Shown here piece after piece: positions 45,462 to 56,383 of a stretch of 64,000 nt of DNA (positions are counted from its first letter, which is position 1; the number at the start of each line of letters is the position of its first letter). The notes beneath the pieces were generated by a model. That model made no database searches. It had not been told where the DNA came from and saw only the letters and a list, made by a program, of their open reading frames with translations. The translations under genes were made by a program, and so were the position numbers. This stretch comes from Viola odorata (lineage: Eukaryota > Streptophyta > Magnoliopsida > Malpighiales > Violaceae). The stretch lies in the NCBI GenBank assembly GCA_963691705.1, contig OY829539.1, positions 54,534,327 through 54,598,326 of the forward strand. Direction: 5' to 3'.

Positions 45462-46026
45462 TAAGGGTGATCATTCGGATAATTTGGTTAGAATTTGATA
45501 AGTTTCGGATCGAATTTTATCGGCGGTAATATGAACTCTCCGAACATGACCCTAATGATTAAGACCTAATTTGATTACAATCCGACTAATTCGGATCGGA
45601 TTGGTAGAATTTTTGGGACAAATTTGAACTTTTTTAATTCTTTTAAATTAATTTTTATTATTTTTAAACTTTTTTTAATCCATAATTGCTCTCTCCTTGT
45701 GCAAGCTAACAAAGAATTCACACAGTATTACAACCTAATAATAAGTGGAGTAAATAGTAAAAAGAAGAAGAAGTGAAATTAAGAGATAAAAACTTAAATT
45801 TGGAATCTAACAAAGCATTCAAATAGTATTACAATCTAATAAGTGGAGTAAATAGCAAGAAGAAATAAAAATTGAAATTAAGAAATAAAAACTTAAATTC
45901 GGAACTTATTTAGATATTTTACTTTTATTAGATCCTCTACTCTGTATTTGAAGTTCCGTCTGACATAGTTCGGATCAGATGTGTTTGTTCAAATCGGTTG
46001 GATCTTCCAATTCTTGCTTACCCCTA
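45462..46026. mobile_element. hAT-like non-autonomous element in SQUA-3 intron 1
   Basis: The ends are TAAGGGTGATCA and, read inward from the right, TAGGGGTAAGCA. Subterminal 'attcggat' and 'cggat' words recur. The 8-bp target duplication is not clear. A left-end fragment of the same element lies in SQUA-2 intron 1, so the insertion predates that duplication. Confidence 0.55.
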
Positions 46027-46514
46027 GTATAAAAAAAAATCACAGAATGCTATATTTATCTGTAATTAGGCTTTGGATGAAAACTGAAAAGATCTCTTTG
46101 GAGTGGTCGGTTAATTAGCTAGAATGAGTAGTGCAACCTCAACAATCAGCATCAGCCAACTGCACCCTCCTCCTAATTAACTTTAACACATGCATGAGAT
46201 GAGTCACCACCTGCATATGTTATAATACGTGCTAAGTTCTCGGTAGTTTTTACCGATGGTAATGATGTTAATGTTTGATCATGTACTACTTTAAAACATT
46301 AAAGTAACTATAATAATATCTCACCAAAAGCATGAAAATTAATCTAGGACTCACCTTAATATTTTAAGGTTTTGTGTTCGAGTTTTTAAACTATAGTAAG
46401 TAAATACTTTAAATTCCTTGAGGAGGAACCACTTAGTCAGCTTCCGTATTCTAACATGGTGAGATATGATTTAGTCTGGTCAAAAAAAGAGATTCAATAC
46501 ACCATACTATAGTA

Positions 46515-47375
46515 TAGGCTTGTTCATCAGAATTTTAAAAGGATTCTGAAATTTTGAAGTTTGAAATTCAGTTTTCCGAAATTTTTAAAATTCTTTCCGA
46601 AACCGAACTTCCATTTATAGAAACCGAAATTATTTCTGAACTTCTGAACTTCCAAAACTTTTTTTGTTTCTTTTCTTTCCTCAACCGCACAGGCACGCTA
46701 ACGACGGTTGGGGATTTGGGTTAGAGATGTTCGGTGGTTGTTGGTGCTGGCCGGGAAATGGTGGAGGTGACAGTGGCGGTGGCAGCAGTGGATCTGGCTG
46801 TGGTTGGGGAGGAGATCGGGTGTGGGTGGATTTGTTGGTGATGGATGCAGTGGAGGCCGGTGTTGGATTTAGTGATGATGGCGGCAGTGGCGGTTTGGTG
46901 GCCTGAGCGCTGACGGAGGCCGGCAGTGACGATGATTGATGGGTTTGATGTTGAGATAGTGATAGAGGGTGGATTAATTGAGAGGCGATGGTTTGGTGGG
47001 TTCGGCTGTGGTGAATTTGGAAATGAGAGTGATTGAAATTGTGTATGTTTTGATTAATTACAATGGTATTTAAATTTGGCAGAGGTGGTGATTGAATGAA
47101 GGAGAGGGTGAGATGAGTTCGGCTGGATTTGGATTTGGCAGAGGGGATGGTTGTGGTGATTTTGGTGCCTTAGGTCAGTAAAAAAACAAAAACTTATATA
47201 CTGGTAAGAAAAGTTCGGTTAACCGAACTTTTCTTAAAAACTTCCATTCCATTCCGTATAAAAGTTCAGTTTCGAAATTTCCGAAACCAAACTTTTAAAT
47301 TCTGAAATTCCAAAACCGAAAAAGCAAAATTTCGGTTTCGGAAATTCCGTTAAGGAAAACCGATGAACAGCCCTA
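46515..47375. mobile_element. hAT-like non-autonomous element, 861 bp, SQUA-3 intron 1
   Basis: The left end is TAGGCTTGTTCATC and the right end, read inward, is TAGGGCTGTTCATC. Long inverted blocks contain 'ccgaaa', 'tttcgg' and 'aaccgaact'. SQUA-1 intron 1 lacks it: 'acaccatattatat' there runs on to 'ttccttcacttttagcgag'. The interior GGT-rich frame (46664-46906) is low complexity and not a gene. The target duplication is unresolved. Confidence 0.65.
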
Positions 47376-48802
47376 GTATTTCCCCGTCACTTTTAGCGAG
47401 TATTAAACTATGATTCCTTAGCTATAGGAATATATAACAGTATTTTTGCTAATTTTAACCTTATTCTAACATTTTTATGACATGTTTGTGGTAACAATGC
47501 ACAGCTTTACTACTTGCTGGAGTCTAAAGTGCACGGATGATAGCAAGTAACATAAAAAGTTGTCTTTCCATAATGATTAATAATTGATTTTGGTTATTTA
47601 AGTATTGAAGAATTGAAATGCAAAATCTATATTTAAACTCATCGCTTCTGAAAAGTCTCCCTGTAACCTCACATGCTTTAATTACCTTGTTACCTACTTT
47701 AGTTCAATTATATATGATTTAAATCTGAAGTCAAATTGTCTCATCATATCTAACATTCTCACTAAGTATATATACTTTTCCCATTGATGTGCTTGGATAT
47801 ATTTGGTGGCTATGATTTACTTTTATGTCTTTTGGTGAATTGTAGAACTCTTTAACAACACTCGACATTTGAAGCTTGAACTGTTGGTTACACTATTCAT
47901 TTGTTTAGAGCTGGTTACACTATTCATTTGTTCCCATTAAGTTCATATCTTCGACTATTTATTTAGAGCTGAACTTGAACTTCACATGTGAAACTTTCAT
48001 GACATGAAAAACTTAAGCTGGCCTGAGTTTACGACTAGAGATCATTGAACCCACGGACTTTTTAAGAGATCCCCTCATCCCTAACTATTTCATAACTTGT
48101 ACGTATATTTCTTTTGCCATACTGTTGTGGTACTGATTTTGAATGTGGTAACAGCATGGACAGGATTCTTGAACGCTATGAGAGAGACTCATACGCCGAG
48201 AGACAACTTCTTCCTGATGATGGGGAAACAAGTGTACGTATGAAAACATTATTGTACATTGAAAGCAAGAATGAGAGAAGATGATGAATGATAGATGTCT
48301 TTCTTTTCTCAAATGTTTACTGTTGCTAAATCAAGATTAGAAAAGGATGAGGGAATTAATAAGGCCACTGACTATTCTTTGCCAGGGTAGCTGGACTTTG
48401 GAGCACGCAAAGCTGAAGAGTAGGGTGGAGATTTTACAAAAGAACCAAAGGTACAGTCATTATGATCAGCATGTAATGTAAGTAGTTGGTTTTGCTAAAA
48501 GTAGAGAAGGATGTTTTAGCTATATGGTTTGTTTGTTGTGTTTGATTTGGAATTGCAGACATTTCATGGGAGAGGACCTTGATTCCTTAAGCCTCAAGAA
48601 GCTTCAAAATCTGGAGCGCCAACTTAATTCTGCTCTCAAAAGCATCAGGTCAAGGAAGGTAAGAAATTAGTATATATTAATGCATGCACTTGTTGCAAGA
48701 TTAACATCAATGTTGAACTTAACTAATTATGAATGAAATATTGCTACTTGTACAGAATCAGGTGATGTGTGAATCCATTTCAGAGCTCCAGAAAAAGGTG
48801 AG

Positions 48803-49990
48803 TGTCACATCCCAAATGAGAGTGTGTAATTAGCTAAGAGTTCAAATAGATTTTAGTATTCATCTCGAATTCTCACAAACCTGACTTTACTTCTTATTAA
48901 GATGTCTTTCAAAACTCAAGATTTTTTTTATATTAATTATCAAGTAATAATTACAGCAACACACCGGTGACTATTACATCGACTATAACAAGTACCAGTA
49001 CAGACCTATTAGAGAGTTTGTTATTTACAACCCCAAGATAGACATATACAACTGTTATCAAATAGACTAGGCTTTAGCGGAGGAGAATGCTCGGCATATC
49101 GACTAAATTTAAAAAGTACTTCTCTAGATTTGTCAATCAGAACTCACTATTGCCTGCCAACAACAAAAAAATGATTATTAAGAGAGTGAGTTACCACAAC
49201 TCAGTGAATAAATAATACAAAATATAAACAGTACAAGCAGCATTCATACTCACCGCAGATACACTACATATAATATAACTATTAATATCTAAATATTAGA
49301 ACTCGTATACTCATCATGATTCATATAAATTATCAAGACACAAATAAACTCAAGTTTAGACTGTGATAATTCACATGCTAGCTCCTTAATCCCTGCAAGC
49401 TAGGACATGAAATTATCAACAGACCGAAGTGCTAGCCAAGCCACTTCGTGCTACCGCCATAACCTCCGGCTAGCTAAAGTTTAACAAACCATATGCACAT
49501 GCACTAATACCACCCTTAGTAGTTAGGGTAATAAATAATATAATAGACCATATTTTATCACTAATTACTATCACCATCCATATTCACAACCATAATACAG
49601 TATTTACAGTTATAACAAAATTTATTCGAACGGCTAACATGCAATATTATCACATAGTTTATACTTTGCATTATTCGCTCATAGTTTTTATGTATACAAC
49701 AAGAGTCGCCTCACATACCAAGGTTACTCCACGATAGGATGATCTGTCAGTTGTGCACCTAACACACCAATTAAATACCCTTATCGGTTATTTACACAAT
49801 AATTAGGTAAACTCTAGACTTGTACATATGTTTACAGAGAGTACCAAAAGTTTTCGGTTAAAAATATACTATTACGTAATTAAAATCCACAATAGAATGA
49901 TCATTGAGAGTGAAAATAAGTAAATAAACTAAATTACTATTATTCTCATCCTTTTCACCAAACTTCCACAAGTAATTAAAAGATCAAATC
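48803..49990. repeat. TGTCACATCCC repeat joining SQUA-3 intron 5 to the XTH-2 3' end
   Basis: It starts 5 bp after the SQUA-3 exon-5 donor and runs to 49990, where XTH-2 homology begins abruptly in the middle of its last exon. This is the longest copy of the repeat. It contains 'taccgccataacctccggct' and several 'caccatccata' stretches. It is probably an LTR-type repeat; no LTR pair is seen. Both neighbouring genes are truncated exactly at its edges. Confidence 0.65.
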
Positions 49991-51010
49991 AGATCATGTA
50001 CTTCTTCTGTATCCATCTGACTCTGAAATAGCCAGCTGCGTCTAGTGATTGGTCTTCCATTTAGTTTCTTGCAGCACACAGTTAGCAGCAGAGGAGCTAG
50101 AAACAGGGCAGGCATTGGCATTGCCATTCCTGTAGGAAGCAATGAAAGGATCACTCTGCCAATCTGTTTTCACAAGTCCACCTCGTGTTTCCCAATCATC
50201 AGCATTCCACAAACTTGAATAAACCCTCATGGGTTGCTTGCTGGGGAAAGGAATTCGCATCGATTCCAAGTTGTGGAACACTCGTATTGGTATGTTGTCG
50301 ACCAAGAATCTGCATCAATTTAATTTTGGAAAATGAGATGGCTAATTGGTTTAGTAACCAAATTAAGAAATTGAAGATTTGTAGTATATGTTACATACAT
50401 GATTAGTTGAGGATTCCAGAGGATGGATGTGGAAAGCCTTAGTTGGATCAAACCAGAGATGGAATTGTTGCTATCTGTTTCCTTCCCCCTGACTGAACAC
50501 ATTGGTGTGAAGAGTGTAAGGCTCTCCGGTTGAGTTGCCTAGGAATTCAAAGTCAATTTCATCATGGTTTACTCCTTCTGATGATAGCCGCATAAGGTTA
50601 CATAATAGCTAAAAACAATTGCATAATTCCTTGTTTTTAGTTGACTCCAATATGATCCTGAATCACTAAATTACTACCGTTACATCAATTAGTAAAAGTG
50701 TATTGGTATTTTTTATGTTATATGGTTCGTCAAGGAATTACGTAGTATGTAGTGACGGTTCCTGCTGAATTGCCTGCGACGAGCTTGATTTGCATGTCAA
50801 TGTGGCTGAAAAGGTACTCGTTTTGTATCTGAAGCCAGACCCGGAGGCCTTGTCAAGAGTGAGGCTAAGGTGCTGTCGGCCATTGAGTATCTTAGTGCGG
50901 TGGCGCCCGAATGTTATGTCAAAATCTTGCACGAAATTACCGGCGCATTTGGACTCAACAATGAGAGAAGTAAGCACTAGCAAACTGAGCAAATGGAGCA
51001 ATGATGACAT
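49991..51010 (-). pseudogene. XTH-2: xyloglucan endotransglucosylase/hydrolase pseudogene
   Basis: The minus strand starts at ATG 51010-51008 with a good signal peptide (MSSLLHLLSLLVLTSLIVES), then CAGNFVQDFDITFG. The catalytic motif [11 protein letters not shown] with NST is intact. Exon 3 reads [33 protein letters not shown] and [18 protein letters not shown]. Lesions: a 1-base loss in exon 1 (four A instead of five) shifting KNEYLF; TAG replacing Glu in GNREQQF of exon 2; a 5-bp deletion after KAFH; a 1-base loss after TKW in exon 3; and loss of the last ~20 codons (IYNYC onward) to the neighbouring repeat. None of these is shared with XTH-1, so the two copies died independently. Confidence 0.9.
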
Positions 51011-51064
51011 TTTTCCTAATCATATGTGTGGAGGAGATAGTTGATTGATGGATGTGGTGGTGTG

Positions 51065-51074
51065 GCTTATATAG
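51065..51074 (-). promoter_or_regulatory. TATA box of XTH-2
   Basis: CTATATAAGC on the minus strand, at the same distance from the ATG as in XTH-1. The surrounding ~100 bp are also conserved between the copies. Confidence 0.6.
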
Positions 51075-51540
51075 CGAATGTGGTAGCCCGTAGGTACGGG
51101 AATGGGATGTAGTTTGGTGGTGTTAGAGCTGGAGACAGGCTTGCAAATTGCAAATTGCAAATTACAGAAGCGCAGTAATGAGCCTAGGAAGCCAAAGAAA
51201 TAGATGCCATTGCGCGGTATAGGTAAAATAAACTTTCAATTAACCATGAAGATCAGAATTAACAATAGGTAAAATTCTTTCCAAAAAAAAAAAACAATAG
51301 AGGACATTCCCCAACCCAAAGTTACTCCAAATAAGAAGGGAGAGCCAATTTATCACGTTCATGGACCGCACAATTAAAATTACGTATAGCAAATTCAAAG
51401 AACATGAGCTAAAATAGTGAAAGATTGAAAAAAAATATTGGACAAAAGAACTATAATAAATATGGTATGGTCTAATACAATGATTTTTTTTTTTAATTTG
51501 TTTTTAATATTGTCTTTTTCAATATCACTTTCATTTTTTT

Positions 51541-52096
51541 TCATTAACTTCTTTTTTCAGTGGTTGGACTCTATCATATCTGTTATATTTTCCCTCAATT
51601 TTTCATAATCTTTTGCAATTTCTTACCATTTTTTTAACTATATAACTATTAGAAAAATTAAAATTGCAATTTTAAAGAATTATAGAATTGATATTGTACA
51701 CTTTAAACTATAGAGGCCGAAGTAAATATTTTGTAAGATTTTAGGGATTTTTAATGTAATTTATCCTTTTTTTATTATATATATTTTTTAGTTTATTTCT
51801 TTCTTTTTTCAAAACCATCCGGTTATCCAATCACCACATTAGGTACCAATTAGTAGGAATTCAAAGAATAGGAAAGCTCTCCTTTTTTTTTTTAACACAA
51901 ACAAATGTAAGTTGCCAACTTGTCATCGCAACAACCACTATACATATGCGGGTTACAATATTCCACCATCTATCTTTTGCTTCTTGACCAAACCTCTAAT
52001 TAAAAGGCATTGATGTTCATGATTGTGTAAAATAATACTATATTAAGTGAATGAATGCTCGAATTGTATCATAAGTAAGCATATATCAAGGGTAAT
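51541..52096. other. AT-rich intergenic DNA before LINE-2
   Basis: No gene. It ends in the left target duplication of LINE-2 (52081-52096). Confidence 0.4.
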
Positions 52097-52360
52097 AGAA
52101 GGTCGGTTAATTGAATCTAACTTTAGTTGTGTTGTTCTACATATTTATGCGAACACTGAGGTTTATCACAGGGAACAGTTGTGGAACCAGTTAACGGTTT
52201 TAATTGAGAATTGTAACGTCCCAGTCTTTGTTGCGGGAGATTTTAATGAAGTTCTTATTTCGTCGGAGCGACTTAACGGGGTTGATTATACAAGGGGGAT
52301 GACTGACTTACAAAATTGGGTGGATTCTTGTGGGTTACAGGATTTGCCGTTGGTGGGGAG

Positions 52361-53057
52361 TAGGGTTGTCAATTTGGGTTTGCGGGTCCGGACCCAGCCA
52401 GACCCGAAGACAATCGGGACCGGGACAAGACCCGACCCGACGAAAAATGGGTCCAGATTCCTGGTCCCGATCCTGGCCCGACAAAGTGCTTCCGGGTCCG
52501 GGACCAGACCCAGACCTGAAATTTTCTCTTTTCTTTTCTTTTCTTCTTTTCTTTCTTTTCTTCCTTCTCACACGAATCACGACCTCACCCTCCTCTCTTT
52601 CTTTTTTCTTTCCTCTGCGCAACGCAACTCTCTCACTCTCCTCTCTTTTATTTTCTTTCTTTTATTTATTTTTGAAGCCCGAAACGGCCGTGCGAGAGGG
52701 AGAGGGTGGTGCTGCGGCGGCGGAGGTTGAGTTTGGCGATGGGTGGCTGGATTTGGTTTGGTGGTTTGGGTTGAGCGTGTGGCGATGGGTGTTCAGGATG
52801 ATTGATAGTTGTCTTTGTTGACTTTTTGTGTGTAGGGAATGGGTAATTAGAGGGTTGTGTTTATTTTGTGTTGGTCGGGAGTGGAGATCGATTTGGGTGA
52901 TGGCGGTTGGGAGTGGAGGTCGGCGGCAGAGAAGTCTGGATTTTGAGGTGTAGGTTATATTGTACCGGGTCTCGGGTCAGACCTGGGGCTGACCGGGTCG
53001 GGACCAGACCTGACCCAGAGATAATTCAGGATCAAAATCTTGGTCCCGAAAAAAAAC
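52361..53057. mobile_element. hAT element in LINE-2, right end lost
   Basis: The left end TAGGGTTGTCAATTTGGG and G/C-rich subterminal words (GGGTC, GACCCG) match the other hAT elements here. The right side stops at 'cttggtcccgaaaaaaaa' without an inverted terminus. About 40 LINE codons (RFTWSN to CQL in LINE-1) are missing at the junction, so one deletion removed the hAT end and neighbouring LINE sequence. The (TTTTC)n and GGTGG stretches inside are low complexity. Confidence 0.7.
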
Positions 53058-54081
53058 CCACTGCATTGGGTAGGAATTATTCTGATCATGTGCCATTGTT
53101 GTTGTGTAATGATAATGTTGATTGGGGACCGAAGCCTTTCAGGGATTTATCTACGTGGTGGGAAGTAGTTGGGTTCAAAGAGAAGGTGTCCAGTTTCTGG
53201 TCGGAAGCTGGGAGGATTTATCCGGGGCAACATCAGGTGATTAGGAAGCTCTGATGGTTAAAGGATAAATTACGAGTTTGGAATCGAGAGGTTTTTGGAA
53301 TGATAGAGGTTCGGCTGCAAGACAAATCAGATAGCATGGACAAGTTAGCAGATGAGAGGATCCTGTCTCCTGCAGGATTGTTATAGAAAGCGGAAATAAA
53401 TGCTGCTTTGTGGGATCAACAAGGGCGTGCTAATAGCTTCTGGCAGCAGAAAGCACAGATGAAATGGTGTACACATGGGGACCGAAACACGAAGTATTTT
53501 CACCAACTGATGAAAATTACTAGCAGACGAAATAGTATCACTGAGATAGTTACCAATCATGGTAGCTTATCCAACCCCAGCGACATTAAGGCAGCAGCGG
53601 CCAGGCACTTCTCTAATTTCTTCAAGGCAGTTAGCTGGGACAGACCAAGGATGCAGGATTTAGGATTTGCTAGGTTGAGTGCAGAAGAGGTGATAAGTCT
53701 TGATAAAGAGGTATCGGCAGTGGAGATTTGGGAAGCAGTTAAGAGTTGTAGTGACGACAAGTCTCCAGGCCTGGATGGTTTGTCCATGAGGTTTATTCAG
53801 AACGCTTGGGATCTTATATGAGGGGATATGTGTCGATTGGTTCGAGGGTTCTTCAGCTTGGGTAGATTTCCTCAAGGTGCAAACTCTTCTTTCCTTACTC
53901 TTATTCCGAAAGTATTGGATGCAAAGAGATTTAGTGAGTTCCGTCCTATCAGTCTTATAAGCAGCTATTATAAGATTATTTCTAAAGTGCTAGCAAACTG
54001 ACTAGGATCGGTGATCACGTCAGTGGTGAGTGAAGCCCAGCATGGGTTTTTAAAAGGGAGGCAGACTATGGATTGCGTCAT

Positions 54082-56383
54082 TGATAACATGTTTCATAGG
54101 CATAATTTTATCTTATTTTCTAGCCTTTTCAGGGGCTTGATTCTGCTATTTGACCCTTATTTCAATCCTTTTTGCAGATCAGACCTGAAAGGAGAAAAAG
54201 AGAGAAAATAAGTATTTTTGGAGGAATTCTTGGGATTTCGAGCTTCAAGGCCCAGAAGATCAGAGTGTTGTCGAGCCCTCGATGCTAACCGGACCAGTGA
54301 GCTGTCTCTCGCCCACGATATCTCTGCATCTATTCTCAATCGAAGCCAAAGAGAAGAATCTTCGAAGATCCGCACGGGATTCCATGCATTTTCAGAAGTT
54401 GTCAGGCGCGCTAGAGATTCCAGGATATTCCCCTAAAGGACATGTGCTGTCATGCTTCCATTGCTTCTCCTTCCCCTTAGCTGTTTTGTCCCCTAGCTAG
54501 TTTTAGGCTATATAAGCTTAGCTTTAGGGTTTTTGTAAGGACGGCTAACCTAAGACATTAATACATCACTCTTTCTTTTACCCTAATTTCGGGGGATCTT
54601 ATTCTCTTGATTTGTGGAGCAGCCACCAGTTTGTAAAGAAGAACTCCTTCGATTAATTAAATCATCTCTCGGTTTCTTCTAACCTTCCCTTTTTTTTATT
54701 GTATGCTTATTATCATCTACTGTTCATATTCTATCATGAGTAACTAAGCACCATCTTCTTAGTAAAGGGTGTTTCAAGGGTTGTAAGGATCGGTTAAGAG
54801 GTCGGATGCATGCTTAATATATTCTCTTGTCATATCCAATTGTTTATCGTTCTAATCTCATGCTCATCTAGAAATGTTAAGGGCTTGATCAACTGTTAAT
54901 ATTTCTGTGTGAGTAACGTCATTCTCTTGGTTATAACTGACGTGCATCCTTGAGTTAGAGTAGACAACTAGTGGCGACATCGCGAGAGGTCTTTCGTCTA
55001 GGGGTAAATGACTGTTTAGGTTATGTGATGCGAGCTTGACAAACTGAGATGTCACGCCCTAGATCTGTCTTGCCTCCACTTCATGGGCGTTTTGAGTAGT
55101 GTCTCCCCGAATTCGTGCCTGGGAGGACGGTGAAACGTCAAGGCCACCTCATATGTGGAAACAGAGGGTGACTTCTACCTATGAAGGTGAGTAGGGGGCC
55201 TACGTGGAAACATGGTCCCTATAGCAGGTTTGTACTTGAGTTTGGAATATTTTTGTGCCAATGACTAACTGACCTATAATGCAACCCGAGAACACCTTTT
55301 TCTAGGATCTCTTCCCATCATATTCATATCTCTTTTACTGCTCTCATTGTTTTCCTACCCACGAATTGTTTTTCAATATCTTGCCCTTGATTATGTTTTA
55401 CTTTCATGCCCTGGATTAGGGGTGTACGTGGGTCGGGTTGGGCCGGTTATGGCTCATATCCATATCCAACCCGCCAAATATTTAGTGGGTTGAGTTGGGT
55501 CGGTTATCCACCTATAACCGCTCAACCCGTTAACTAGCGGTTATAGGCGGTTAACCGCGGGTTGGCGGTTATAGGAATGCTAAAAATTTCGATAATATTT
55601 TAGCCTAAAATCCACCATTTTGGCCATGCTAAAAATATAATCATTGATCATGTAGTCAACTTGATTCATGCAGATGGTAAGAAGCAGTATGGTACATAAA
55701 GTACAACCCAAACTCTCTAGTTTCTACGTTACTGCATTGCAAATGTAAAATATTGATGCAGTAAAATATTGGTCAGAGAGGAGGGGTGGGAGGTGACGTC
55801 GTCGTTGCTGGTTGGGGATGGGTTGCGTTTGGGAGGGAGCCGAGAGGGAGAGGGAGAGGGAGAGGGAGAGGGAGAGGGAGAGGGCAGCAACAACTTTTAA
55901 TTTTAGGGTTATAAGTTATAAGTTACTTATGTTTATATAGTTAGGGTTAATAGGTGGGTTGGGTCGGTTATAAGCGGTTTTTAAAAACTCGATCCGCTAT
56001 CCGACCCAACCCAATTATAATGGGTCGGTTATATAACCGTTACCCACGGTTATGACGGTTACGGTTTTTTAATGGGTTGGGTCAGGCGGTTATATGGGTC
56101 AGGTGGGTTGGGTCGGTTTTTTGTACAGCCCTACCCTGGATAACTGCGTTAATTATTTGTCTTGTTAGCTCCCTAATCTGCGTTGATTAATTCATTAATC
56201 AACATAACCCCCCTCCCCCCACAGTGTTACTTATTTGTAATTTGTTGCAATTGTTTCTTGTCATACATCTAGACCAATATTTTAATCCTTCAATCTCTAT
56301 GGTTCGACCCTGTCTTGCCCTGTACACATTTATATGTGCATTTAGGCATCAGGAAAATATTGAGTATATTTGAGTGACGATCA
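54082..56383 (+). mobile_element. Solo LTR, 2.3 kb including a nested hAT
   Basis: It starts TGATAACATG and ends GACGATCA, with a perfect 5-bp duplication GTCAT on each side (54077-54081, 56384-56388). Removing it restores the LINE reading (DCV followed by MTTNEVVHHL). A 'gctatataagcttagctt' TATA-like stretch lies near 54510 and 'ctctatggttcgaccc' near the end. There is no internal region and no second LTR, so it is a product of LTR-LTR recombination. Without the nested hAT the LTR is about 1.58 kb. Confidence 0.88.
55417..56133. mobile_element. Non-autonomous hAT element inside the solo LTR, 717 bp
   Basis: Ends TAGGGGTGTAC and, read inward, TAGGGCTGTAC. A perfect 8-bp duplication CCCTGGAT flanks it (55409-55416, 56134-56141). 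The subterminal regions carry GGGTCGG and 'aaccgc/gcggtt' words. A (GAGAGG)n run lies at about 55848-55884. Confidence 0.9.

Larger units (their letters stand above)
43967..48797 (+). pseudogene. SQUA-3: SQUAMOSA/AP1/FUL-like MADS-box gene, start lost
   Basis: Exons: 1 remnant 43967-44120; 2, 48155-48233; 3, 48386-48450; 4, 48559-48658; 5, 48756-48797. A deletion joins leader 'tttttactag' to 'agaacaagatcaac', removing the ATG and about 11 codons ([11 protein letters not shown]). The next text, ENKINRQ, is the conserved DNA-binding N-terminal arm. The rest of exon 1 ([20 protein letters not shown]) and exons 2-5 are open. The leader also carries a ~43-bp tandem duplication (43821-43907) and LINE-1. 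Intron 1 is 4 kb long and holds two hAT-like elements and a three-unit minisatellite. As in the other copies, exons 6-8 are absent. No normal MADS protein can be made. Confidence 0.88.
49991..51540. repeat. Segmental duplication, block B part 1
   Basis: It matches block A from the XTH gene to 'aatatcactttcatt' (block A: 'aatattactttcatt', about 19360). Beyond that, block B carries 7.9 kb that block A lacks, and homology resumes at about 59490. Confidence 0.8.

Noticed and set aside
46664..46906. Glycine-rich 80-residue frame
   Set aside because: It lies in the low-complexity GGTGG core of a hAT-like element and has no domain or homologue that I recognise.
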